Source: Symsagittifera roscoffensis (lineage: Eukaryota; Xenacoelomorpha; Acoela; Convolutidae). Taken from it: a stretch of 64,000 nt of DNA. Shown one piece after another: positions 35,555 to 47,068 of this stretch. Position numbers and translations under genes: made by a program. The notes beneath the pieces are model-generated. The model was not told the DNA's origin, made no database searches, and worked only from the letters and a program-made list of their open reading frames with translations. Positions within the stretch are counted from its first letter, which is position 1. Every line of letters starts with the position of its first letter. Location: positions 17,419,275 through 17,483,274 of the forward strand of contig NC_087066.1 of NCBI RefSeq assembly GCF_963678635.1. Reading direction: 5' to 3'.

Positions 35555-38500
35555 CGTTTCGTTTCATTTCAATTCCTTTTTTATCCAAGAGGTTTCTCAC
35601 TTTTTGATATTTCATTTAACTTTTCAAACTAAATTTTTTTTTTATTATAAAAAAAGTTTAAATTTTGTTTTTTTTTTAAGACAATCTGAGGTACGAATTG
35701 AAAATTAGATGTTGGCTCCTTGTTCTTCCGTGTTAATCTTAGGCCGTGGCACAGAATCTGCGTAACAGTTTTCAATTTAACCAACCCAAATAACCCAAAT
35801 GCCTTTTCATGTCTATCAAGCAGTTTTAACATGAAAAAAAAAATAAATGTAACAAAAACAATTTTTTTTTATAAAACTGAGACTTTTTGTGAAAATTATC
35901 CCCCCACAAGCCATGTGAAGTACAAAGTGATAAATTTCGCTCCTACTAACAAATCAACTATGGCAAATAAGCGTCTTCCAACCAATTTAGAACGATTTCG
36001 GAGATAAATTAAATCACCGCTTACACGTTAATAGCACCAATGTCGCGCGTTAATTGTCCCAAAATGGCCAAAACGGCAAAATTTAAACCCCTATAATTTT
36101 ACGATAAATAGTCACAGGTGAAATATATTTTAAAAATTAAGCTCAGGACAACAAAACCTTTTGAATGATATAAAATCTCGCCAAAAATCGAAATTTATCT
36201 GAAGAAAAAAACCCACCCCGATCACAAATATTCTGTTACTTTCGTTTCGAAAGTCTGAACAAAAACATTAGAAATCAGAACAAGAGCTCGTATCAGGGCA
36301 AAAGCTGGAACAAAAAAATGCATTGAACTAATTGGCTAGGAATGGGACATCCGATTGACTTGACTATTCTATTCTAGTAGATATAGCTTCATTATGATCT
36401 CGGAGATGGCTTTTACGAAAGATATGATTGAGATACAAAAGGCAATCCCCTTACTTTTGCATGCGGCGCAACCTATTATTTCTACACAAAACCTACAAAA
36501 GCGCAAAAATTGACCACGCCAATACACTGCACGACAACATAGGATTTAATTTTGCCAAAAGAAAAGAAAATGGCTGTGGCATTAAATAAGAGCCAAAAAC
36601 GTCAAAAATTGCTTACTGAGAGCTTTGTCAACAACTAGACCATCACTGAGAGGAACCGAGTCTAGACAAAAAAAGTCATGCCGCGCTTTCTCTGAAGCCA
36701 AGGTTTTTTCAATTCACATGCCAAAACATCCTACGCAAATAAGTATCAAGCGACCAAAAAATTGTGATATGCTCATAAAGTCTTTTCGGCAACTATTTGC
36801 AAAATTGACTGTTAATGACACATGACTGCTTTGAACCATTGTTCTGTACAAACTATATCTCATCGCTTTTAGGGTGGATTAATTTCACTGCAACGCTCGT
36901 TAGGCGTTCCATTGCGCTTCTTGCCATGTTAGGTTGTTGTTCCGACTTTCGTAACGAAAGTAACGGAATATTTGTGCTCGGGGTGGGTTTTTTTTCTTCA
37001 GACAAATTTCGACTTTTTAACAAGCCATTTTTGACAAAAAAGTTTTATCATTCGAAAGATATTGTTGTTCTGAGCTTAAATTTGAAAAGATATCTCGTCT
37101 GTGATTATTTTTCGCAAAGTTATGGGGGTTTAAAGATTGCCGTTTTGGCCAATTTGGTACAATTAACGCGCGATATATTTTTGCGCTACCAACGCGTAAG
37201 CAAATATTGAATCCGTCTTAGAAATCGTTCCAAATTGGTTGAAGGAAGCTTATTTATTATAATTGATATGTTACTAGGAGCCAAATTTATCACTTTGTAC
37301 TTTAAATGACGTGTGGGAGGATTATTTTTGCAAAAAAACTCAATTTAAAAAAAATGAATCATTTTATTTTCATTTAATTTTTTATTTATTACTGCTCGAT
37401 AGACCTTAGAAGACAGTCGGATCATTCAGGGCCTCGCCCTGATGCGAGACGTCTTGTTCTTCATGTTGCCCTTATCATTGTGCCATTCTCTCAGAATGCA
37501 TAGCCGAAAAGTCTAGCCATGCAAAATTTTAAGGCCTAGGATTAAATTTGACAAAAAAGGTCTGAATTATTCTGTAATTTTAAAATTTAAATTTCCATTT
37601 GACACAAAATGTCTACGAGAATTATTAGAAACTCCCATAATTGGACACTGTTGAAAAAGAAAACAAAACATCGAAAAAATCTGAGTACGTGATAGACTAC
37701 AATTGGAAGGAATATCTGAAAAAGATTATGGGAAACAATGTCAGATACAGAACGCTCGGAGAACACCAGATTCCTCGCTTTCATATTGCTTCGAAGACGA
37801 TGGTTGTGTTGCTGATTCGTAGAGAGTCCGAACTCTCCCATTTGGGGATTTTGGGTGGTTAACAACGTTGTCCATTGTCTTCCAGGAAGAGTTGGAAGGG
37901 GAGCACCGTGTCTCAAGACTATATGAGAACTTTTCAAATCCTTTTTTTTACCTAAATCACTTTAACGTATTAAATTTTTTCAGCCTAATAGTTTCAGTTA
38001 GAGCATGACCGTTAAGGGCAAAAAATGGTCAATCCATCTCCTACAGTTTCAAAATTTAACTGCCCTTAAATTTGTTTCTAGTAATGATTTTAAACCATCC
38101 CGTTGTTTGGTCCTAAACGCACATAGTTTGGGTTTTGAGACCCAGCTATGGGCAAATACCATAAACAAAACAAAACTAAAAAATGCTCGTTCAACCGATA
38201 GTCTAAAAGTTGTATCAGGTTTATTGAGATATAAACACAAAAAACTTTGACTTAAAAGAGATGTTGAAAAACAGGTAGAATCAAGTTTTCTGATGTCAGC
38301 CAGTCGCCAATAGGAAATTTACCTACTTTCTATGGCTGGGTAATTTCTGGGCACTTGCTACAACATTGTTTTTAAATTTTTTTAGTTTTTAAAACTCCCC
38401 GCAGTATTTCCTGTAATGTTATTTTTGTTGCTGGGTCCTCACTTTCTAAATAGCTGATGGTTTCCTGACGATTCTTAGAAGCTTTCATTTTCTGAGGCAG

Positions 38501-39300
38501 CTTGATCTTAAAAGCTTGCAATGCAAGTGATAATATCTTGCATGGTTGACACTCCTATTGTTTTTGCCAATTAGGTTGAATGTGAGTTTTCAAAACTAAT
38601 ATTAGTGGAAAAAATGAAATTCAGATTCTACGACCCTTTTACCCTTACTCTTTTTTCCTTTTCATAATCTCCAAAATAGTGAAAGGTTTAGATAATTTGA
38701 CATTCAGTTTTGTTTTTGATTATCAGTTTCAAATGTGGTTCGACTGAAATTCTTAGAATTCTTGATTTAGATTTTCCAGCTTTTTCTGACAGAAATTAAT
38801 TGATTAGTTTATCCAAAAAGACAATTTTCCAAAAACTTTGGATGACAGCATATCGGCCTGCAGTATATTTTACAAAAGTCTGAAGTGTCTATCCATGTGA
38901 CTGTATTTTTTTCCGCGTCTGTCATCATAGTTTGAGTCAAAAAATTAATTTCAGCGAACCTGCGCGTGTTTTTGCTCAGTTACACGTCCCTAATATGAGC
39001 TACTATCCTATTAAAGATAATAGAGGTCATTTAAAAAAACAGATCATTCACAAAATCTAAAAAAAACTCTAATATAGAAATCCATGAAAACAGAAGTTTT
39101 TGATAGTAATCGTTCAGTAAACAAAGATCAAGTAGAGAAATCATTCTGCAAAAAAAATACAACCCAAACTTTTGTAACTCTCCAAGCAAAAATTAAAAAA
39201 AACTTGTTAACAAAAAATGCTTAAAGTTTTTCTGTAAATTGAAACAAAATCCATTTTTTTTCTGAAAAAACTGTAAAACTTTGAATTAAATTGATTATAA
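35555..39300. repeat. Tandem segmental duplication, copy 1
   Basis: This copy matches 39340-42700 in order and orientation. Anchors are GATGTTGGCTCCTTGTTCTT at 35708 and 39491, TGATGTCAGCCAGTCG at 38291 and 42132, and AAATCATTCTGCAAAAAA at about 39138 and 42528. About 450 bp (roughly 38580-39030) is present only in this copy. The left terminus of the fold-back element inside it is deleted. Conserved open frames within it (37587-37937 minus, 38005-38250 plus) are broken in copy 2, so they are not convincing genes. Confidence 0.88.
35815..37457. mobile_element. Fold-back DNA element, copy 1 (left end truncated)
   Basis: Inverted arms lie at about 35880-36260 and 36960-37457. They share CCCCCCACAAGCC-TGTGAAG / inverse, TGATAAATTTCGCTCCTA, ACGCGTTG-TAGCG, TCGCGCGTTAATTG and CACCCCGAGCACAAATATTC. 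The right terminus reads, in reverse complement, AACAAGACGTCTCGCATCAG. The left terminus is replaced by a short degenerate stretch. The centre (36260-36960) has no intact transposase. Confidence 0.72.
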
Positions 39301-39339
39301 AAAAATTGAAAAGAAAAGCAAAGCACAATTTAAAAAATT

Positions 39340-42300
39340 TCAATTCCTTTTTTTTTCATTTCAATTCGTTTTTTAGTTAAGCGGTTTCTCAATTTTTAAT
39401 ATTTCATTTAACTTTTTTCAAAATAAAAATTTTGAAAAAAAAACTAAATTTGGTTTTGGTGAGAAAATCTAGGGTACGAATTGAAAATTAGATGTTGGCT
39501 CCCTGTTCTTCCGTGTTAATCTTAGGCCGAGGCACAGAATCTGCGTAATAGTTTTCAATTTAAAAACCCAAATAACTCAAACAACTCTACAGCAAAATTC
39601 AACAAGACTGCTCGTATCAGGACGAAGCCCTGAATGTTGCGATTGCCTTTTAAGATCTATGGAGCAGTATTAACATGAAAAAAAAATAAATGTAACAAAA
39701 AGAAAAGTCTTTTTAAAAAAACTGAGACTTTTTGAGAAAATTATCCCCCCACAAGCCATGTGAAGTACAAAGTGATAAATTTCGCTCCTACTAACAAATC
39801 AATTATGGCAAATAAGCGTCTTCCAACCAATTTAGATTGATTTCTGAGATAAATTAAATCACCGCTTACACGTTAATAGCGCCAAATATGTCGCGCGTTA
39901 ATTGTCCCAAAATGGCCAAAACGGCAAGTTTTAAACCCCCATAACTTCACGAAAATTGATCACAGGGGAAATATATTTTAAAATCTAAACTCAGGACAAC
40001 AAAACCTTTTGAATGATATAAAATTTAGCCAAAAATTGAAATTTATCTGTGAGAAAAAAACCCACCCCGAGCACAAATAATCCGTTATTTCGTTACGAAA
40101 GTCTGAACAAAAACATTAAAAATTAGAACAAGACTGCTCGTATCAGCAAAAAAATGCAATGGAATAATTGGCTAGGAATGGGACATCCGATTGACATGAT
40201 TATTCTATACTAGTAGATATAGCTTCATTCAGATCTCAGAGATGGTTTTTACGAAAACTATGGTTGAGATACAAAAGGCAATCCCCTTACTTATGCATGC
40301 GGCACAACCTATTATTTCTACACAAGACCTACAAAAAAAGCGCAAAAATTGAACACGCCAATATGCTACACGACAACATAAGAAATAATTTTGCCAAAAG
40401 AAAAGAAAATGGCTGTGGCATTAAGAGCCAAAAACGTCAAAAATGCTTACTGAGAGCTTTGTCAACAACTAAACCATCACTGAGGGGAACTGAGTCTAGA
40501 CAAAAAAGTCATGCCGCGCTTTCTCTGAAGCCAAGGCTTTTTCAATTCGCATGCCAAAGCATCCTACGCAATTAGGTATCACGAAACCAAAAAATTGTGA
40601 TATGCTCGTAAAGTCTGATATGCTCATAAAGTCTTTTCGGCAACTGTTTGCAAAATTGATTGTTAATGACACATAACGCTTTGAACCATTGTTTTGTACA
40701 AACTATATCTCATTGCTTTTAGGGTGGATTATTTTCACTGCAACGCTCGTTAGGCGTTCCATTGCGTTTTTTGCCATGTTAGGTTGTTGTTCCGACTTTC
40801 GTAACGAAAGTAACGGAATATTTGTGCTCGGTGTGGTTTTTTTTTCTTCAGACAAATTTCGACAAGCCATTTTTGACAAAAAAATTTTATAATTCGAAAG
40901 ATATTGTTGTCCTGAGCTTAAATTTGAAAAAATATCTCGTCTGTGATTATTTTTCGCAAAGTTATGGGGGTTTAAAGATTGCCGTTTTGGCAATTTGGTA
41001 CAATTAACGCGCGATATAATTCGCGCTATCAACGCGTAAGCAAAGATTTAATCCGTCTTAGAAATTGTTCCAAATTGGTTGAAGGAAGCTTATTTATTAT
41101 AATTGATATGTTACTAGGAGCGAAATCTATCTTTTTGTACTTTAAATGGCGTGTGGGAGGATGATTTTTGCAAAAAAAACTCAATTTAAAAAAAATAAAT
41201 CATTTTTTTTACATTTAATTTTTCATTTATTACTGCTCCATAGACCTTAGAAGACAGTCGGATTATTCAGGGCCTCGCCTTGATGCGAGTCGTCTTGTTC
41301 TTTGATGTTGCCCTTATCATTGTGCCATTCTCTCAAAATGCATAGCCGAAAAGTCTAGCCATGCAAAATTTTAAGGCCTAGGATTGAATTTGACAAAAAA
41401 GGTCTGAAATATTCTGTAATTTTAAGACTTAAGTTTCCATTTGACACGAAATTTTTCCGAGAATTATTAGAAACTCCCATAGTTGTACAGTGTTGAAAAA
41501 GAAAACAAAACATCAAAAAATTCTAAGTACGTGATAGACTACAATTGGAAGGAATATCTGAAAAAGATTATGGGACACAATGTCAGATACAGAACGCTCG
41601 GAGAACACTAGATTCCTCGCTTTCAGATTGCGTCGAAGACGATGGTTGTGTTGTTGATTCGTAGAGAGTCCAAACTCTCCCATTTGGGGATTTTGGGTGG
41701 GTGGTTAACAACGCTGTCTTCTAGGAAGAGTTGGAAGGGGAGCACTGTGTCTCAAGACTATATGAGAACTTTTCCAATCCTTTTTTTTTACCTAAATCAC
41801 TTTAACGTATTAAATTTTTTCAGCCTAATAGTTTCATTTAGAGCATGATCGTTGAGGGCAAAAAATGGTCAATCCATCTCCTACAGTTTCAAAATTTAAC
41901 TGCCCTTAAATTTGTTTCTAGTAATGATTTTAAGCCATCCCGTTGTTTGGTCCTAACCGCACATAGTTTGGGTTTTGAGAACCAGCTATGGGCAAATATC
42001 ATAAAAAACCAAAACTAAAAAACGTTCGTTCGACCGATAGTCTAAAAAACGTATCAGGTTCATTAAGATATAAACAGACAAAAAACATTGACTTAAATGA
42101 GATGTTGAAAATTACGTAGAATCAAATTTTCTGATGTCAGCCAGTCGGCAATAGGCAATTTACCTAATTTCCATTGCTGTGTAATTTGTGGGCAATTGTT
42201 ACAACATTGTTTCTACATGTTTTTAATTTTCAAAATCCGCACAGTTTTTCCTGTAATGTTTTTTTTGTTGCTGGGTATTCACTTTCTACATAGCTGATGG

Positions 42301-42700
42301 TTTACTGACAATTTTCAGAATTTTCATTTTGCGAGGCAATTTAGTGTTAAAACATTGCACTGTAAGTAATAATATCTCGCAAGGTTGACTGACACTCACA
42401 TTTTTTTGCCAATTAAGTTAAAAAAGGAGGTCATTCACAAAACCTAGCAAACAGAGGTCTCTTATAAAAATTCCAGAAAACAAAATTCTTCGAGAGCAAT
42501 CGTTCAGAAAACAGATATCAAGTATAGAAATCATTCTGCAAAAAAAACACCCGAATTTTTGTAACTCTCCCAACCAAAATTAAAAAAAAAACTGGTAACA
42601 AAAAATACTTCATCGTTTTTCTGTAAATTGAAACAAAATTCAGTTTTTTCTGAAAAAAAACCTAAAAATTTTGAACTAAAATAAAAAATTTGATAAGAAA
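39340..42700. repeat. Tandem segmental duplication, copy 2
   Basis: This is the right-hand copy of the unit described for 35555-39300. The offset is about 3.78 kb at the left end, 3.84 kb in the middle and 3.39 kb at the right. The differences reflect indels, including the 450-bp segment missing here. The copies look close to each other but carry many substitutions, so the duplication is not very recent. Confidence 0.88.
39603..41297. mobile_element. Fold-back DNA element, copy 2 (complete termini)
   Basis: The left end AACAAGACTGCTCGTATCAG and the right end (reverse complement AACAAGACGACTCGCATCAA) bound an element of about 1.7 kb. Its arms are about 500 bp (39603-40130 and 40790-41297). 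An internal second copy of the terminal motif (AGACTGCTCGTATCAG, 40132) marks the arm/centre border. The centre has one plus-strand frame (about 40430-40680) in which every stop is TGA. It reads LCQQLNHH and LSLDKKVMPRFL between stops, so it may descend from a coding region decayed at CGA or TGG codons. No transposase family is recognised. Confidence 0.75.
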
Positions 42701-42704
42701 AGCA

Positions 42705-43680
42705 GAACTCAAGATAAATAATTTCAACATGACAAAAATTAACTATGCTGCAATCAAGCAACTTATAAACTCTCAGGCCCGAACATACCTGTAAAAATTT
42801 CAACGAAGGATATCAAAAAGGAATTTGACGAGCTTGGCAAGCTTAATAAATCAACTTTACCCAAAATTTAATCACATGTTTTTTGCAAAAAAACTACAGA
42901 AAAGTTAGGAATAATATCGCAAGAAAACTGACCTGAGGGGAAAAAAGGAGAGAAATAACAACCTCAATAAAGAGTTTCAACTTTTACTTTTAAACCAATA
43001 CAAGCTTAGAAAAAACCCAGTTGCTGAAAAAAATGACCACCATTGCGTTATAAATATAATGCGAACAACACGGTTCTAGGGGAAAAAATCGCAAAACATA
43101 TGAAAATTATATAAAAAACAGAGATCCTGAAAATTAATGTACAGATTTTTTATACAAGTTTTGACTGAAGGAAACTCTACCAATATCAAAATGATTTTAT
43201 AGACAAAATTCGTGATGCATTGACTAACAATTTTGATCAAAAAGTAACAGGATAATTTTGATTTTAAATAAAATAATTAACACGTTGAGAATTAGAGCTT
43301 TCTCTAATTGGACAACTACTACAATCTTATGACAAAAAAACTATTCAATTTTCACAATAACGTTTTTTTTTCAGCTTCAAAATTGCATGCGTAGCTAGAT
43401 GTCGACGTTTTACTAATTAAGACAGATATAGATCGTTCGACGTTGCTTCCTCTCTTTTCAATCTTCGAAGCAGCCATATTTGTTTTTGCTTAATGTCCTA
43501 ACAGATATCATTTTTAAAACCAGTGTACATTTTGGTTAAAATCTTTTCAATACGTATTTTCAGGTGAAAATACTTCCTGGTGCCTTTAGTCTTTATTTTC
43601 ATCGGCTGCCACATTAAAAAAGTATAAGACTAAGTGATCCAGCTAGTAGCTGTAAAACATATTTAAAAATGGTTTTTATT
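42705..43680. other. AT-rich stretch with no supported gene
   Basis: Nothing recognisable. It is the 5' flank of the 2A-bearing ORF. Confidence 0.35.
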
Positions 43681-43690
43681 TTGACTACTC

Positions 43691-44053
43691 ATGTTATCAG
43701 AAGATATACAGCCAAATATAGGACCATCAACCTTTTATACATACAATGTTTGGCAAAACGAACTATCAGAAAAAAAGTCATTTTTGAAATTATTAAATTG
43801 GACTGAAAATTTTCTAAAGAGATTTGAAACCCAAAAAATCATCAAAGTTTTCATTTCAGAAATGAAGCATGGTGTTAAATCTCGAGCCCCGTCGAAAAGG
43901 TATTCAGAAACGACTATAACTCAAAAGTACAATAAAAAACTGATTTTTCAGTGTAAAAAAATTTTCAATACCCAGAAAAGCGAAAGAAAATTGACAATAG
44001 TAAAGAAATTTATCAAATTTATAATAAAGTACCCTGCTCCGAAAGATTTTTAA
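43691..44053 (+). CDS. 120-residue ORF opening with a 2A-like motif, probable LINE N-terminus
   Basis: The ATG at 43691 opens 120 codons ending in TAA. The start reads LSEDIQPNIGPS (residues 2-13; DIQPNIGP at 43703-43726), preceded in frame by two Leu codons. This is one change (P to I) from the D-I-x-x-N-P-G-P 2A-like motif. That motif sits at the N-terminus of ORFs in several animal non-LTR retrotransposon groups, commonly as 'LLLSGDIQ-NPGP'. The rest is Lys/Phe-rich, with no visible endonuclease motif (WQNELSEKKSFLKLLNWTEN, RYSETTITQKYNKKL). 2A activity needs the final NPGP, so NIGP is expected to be inactive. The body after the motif is unlike the AP endonuclease I would expect, suggesting rearrangement or a separate ORF1. 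Confidence 0.5.
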   Translation: MLSEDIQPNIGPSTFYTYNVWQNELSEKKSFLKLLNWTENFLKRFETQKIIKVFISEMKHGVKSRAPSKRYSETTITQKYNKKLIFQCKKIFNTQKSERKLTIVKKFIKFIIKYPAPKDF

Positions 44054-44454
44054 GGAAAACTTCACCAATACTTTTAAAATAGCTAACCAGTCAAGTTACA
44101 TATTTTTAATCTAGCAAAATTTCAAAATATTACATAACATCAAAATTTCTGGAGCACCCGTTTTTGTTCTCAAAACAGAATGAATTTTTTTTTTTCGTTT
44201 TTAGATTTAATACATCACTGATAACCACCAAGTCCTTGAGATATACCGCCTGGTCACTTAAAGAGGGAACATTTAACCTATATTAGCTCCCACTTTTTTT
44301 TTCTTAATGAGCATTATAAGTGGCATAAAACTCAATTTAATCGGCAAAAAGAAAATCTTTTTTTAACATTGAGTAGAAATAGGCGATTCATAAACCAGAA
44401 ATAATGAATCTAAATCAACCACAGTGGCAAGGTGAAGACTTTTGATTTTTTTTT

Positions 44455-45840
44455 TACAAAAAGGGAACGATTAATTTTAAAGGCAAACCGTATTGGTAAA
44501 ACGCAATTCCCAGGCTTGATTCCCAGCCTCAAACTCAACATAATCGACCGTAGACGCATTATTAGTCTGCTCTGGATCATTTCGAACATCCGTTGATAAA
44601 AACAATCTTCTTGCTGTCTTCCTTCTTGGTATATCAAAAACAGTCGACTCTATCAACTATACAGTTCTACAAAGTAAATATGGAAACATAATTTTCTCAA
44701 AATACTCAATGGGTTATTTCTTGATTATTTTGTAATTTCGAAATAGATTTGGTAGATAAATCACAAAAACTGAAAAACTTTAAATGGAAAAATGAAATGT
44801 AACTTTTAAAGACTAACAGTATAGGTAGAACGCAATTTGGATTCCCAGACTCAAACTCAACCATAGATGCATTGTTAATTTGTTCTGGATCATTTCGAAT
44901 ATCAGTTGATAAAAACTAATATGTTGCTGCCTTTTTTCCTGGTATATCAAAAACAATTGAGTCCATCAACCATAAAGTTCTGAAGATTATACTTGAAAAA
45001 ACAATGTTCTCACAAAACTTGATTTTTTTAATGAATATTTGTGAGCAATAAACAAAAAACAACTAATTTTATTGCTTCTGAACCAATAAAATTTGGCTCG
45101 GAAGCAAAATTCTAGAACGATTAAATTTAAAGGCAAACCGTAATGGTAAAACGCAATTTCGATTCCGAGCAACATAAACAACCGTGGACTTATTATTAGT
45201 CTGCTCTGGATCATTTCGAACATCCGTTGATAAAAACAATCTTGTTGCTGTCTTCCTTCTTGGTATATCGAAAACAGTCGACTCCATCAACTATACAGTT
45301 CTTTAAAATAAATATGGAAACATAATTTTCTCAAAATACTCAATGGGTTATTTCTTGATTATTTTGTAATTTCGAAATTGATTTGGTAGATATGTTTTAA
45401 CGATTACCAGATTTTTGCAGAAATTTTCAAGAGGCTGATAATAAAAGTTTTTTCATTGATAACAAAATTTCGGAAGTAGCCCATAACCAACTTTCACATG
45501 GATGTAACATTCTGTCAAAATATTTTTAAGCAAAATCACCAAAACTGAAAAACTTTATATGGAAAAATGAAATGTAACTTTTAAAGACTAACAGTATAGG
45601 TAGAACGCAATTTAGATTCCCAGCCTCAAACTCAACCATAGATGCATTGTTAATTTGTTCTTGATCATTTCGAATATCAGTTGATAAAAACTAATATGTT
45701 GCTGCCTTCTTTCCTGGTATATCAAAAACATTTGAGTCCATCAACCATAAAGTTCTGAAGAGTATACTTGAAAAAACAATGTTCTCAAAAACTTGATTAT
45801 TTTTTAATGAATATTTGTGAGCAATAAACAAAAAAAACAA
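44455..45840 (-). repeat. A-B-A-B tandem array of one exon-like ORF
   Basis: Four related blocks (A1 44480-44670, B1 44810-45020, A2 45130-45330, B2 45590-45800; A1 to A2 651 bp, B1 to B2 774 bp) each encode the same minus-strand peptide. Shared parts are STVFDIPRRKTA or VFDIPGKKAAT, FLSTDVRNDPEQTNNAS or FLSTDIRNDPEQINNAS, and EFEAGNxNCVLP. A1 and A2 are open. B1 and B2 share the same internal TAG. The frame is kept across diverged copies, which points to coding ancestry. The shared flank (AATACTCAATGGGTTATTTC) shows the duplication included non-coding DNA. I do not recognise the peptide. Confidence 0.6.
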
Positions 45841-47040
45841 ACAAACGTTTGTACCAATTAGATTGCGTTGATTAGCAATTTTTCAAGGATTAGCAATTTT
45901 TTTTCAGAAAATTGTTTAAGACGTTGTTGATAATTTTTTTAAATTGATTTTGAAAATCAAAAAATAGCCAATAACCTGCTTGAACATGGTGTTGACATTC
46001 TGTCGAAATATTTCTAAACACATACAATAAAATTGATTGCCACAAAAACAGGCAGGGATTTTTTATACACAGTCATGAAAGTTTTAGTGAAAAATTTCAT
46101 TAAAAAAATTCTTTTTTTTGTATGAAAATAGACTAAATAGAAGAAAAATCATTTGTGAAAATTTTGGAATTGTAACCAACCAAATTTTGTTTAATTTTAA
46201 AAAGAAAAACAAAACAAATAAAAGACAACAAGTAATAAAACTTTATAATTGAGCAAAAAACTGTTATCGTCAAAAACAAGAAAGCTGCTTATAACTGAAT
46301 ATACTTTTGCACTAATTGGCTACTTTAGTAATAAAAATTAACAAAAAAATTAATAATTTTAGTTAAATACAAATAAGAATGGGTATAAAACAAGTTGTGG
46401 CCGTCCTAAACACTTCGTTAAATTGGTAAAAATCATGCCATGTATGGAGTTTTTGAAAAAAAATGCCATCAGCCTATATCTAATTAGATTATCCAAATCA
46501 TGGGAAAAAAAGTACATTGTCTGACAAAAACTCGTCTTCAAACAGTATTTTAATACTAATTGAAACCTAAAGCAGCATCTGGAGCTTCAGCAAGACAGTT
46601 AGCTATAGATTAAGTTGCTGTGCGCGGTGCTAATTCACAGGGATCACTTGCCTGTTTTTTTTTTTCAAAAAGCGGTCGAGGACTCACAAATCATCGCAAG
46701 GACGTCGCAGAGCGAATGGCCGTAGGAAGAAGGAGTGCTTGATCTCAAAACTCACCAAAAAATTAAGGACAGACTGAATCGTGAGATCTACAAAACGCCA
46801 CATAAAAATTTCGAGAAAATTATCAAAAACATACCTACGTCAAGCAACAAAAAAATGTAACAATATTTCAATATTTTTGATCTCGGTAAATTTCAGTGAA
46901 CAAAATCAAAGATTTAAAAAAAATGGAGCAAAAAAATTGAAATAGTATAAGAAAACAGCGAAACCAACGAACGCAATCAAGAAATTAGTGACCAAGATGA
47001 CGAAAACGTGAACAAAGCAGGCGGATAATGCAGATTAATA
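45840..47040. other. AT-rich stretch with no supported gene
   Basis: A GC-richer segment at 46600-46760 (AGCGAATGGCCGTAGGAAGA) has short open frames only. No assignment can be made. Confidence 0.3.
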
Positions 47041-47068
47041 CTGGGGGACTCAGTAGTGACTACAATAA

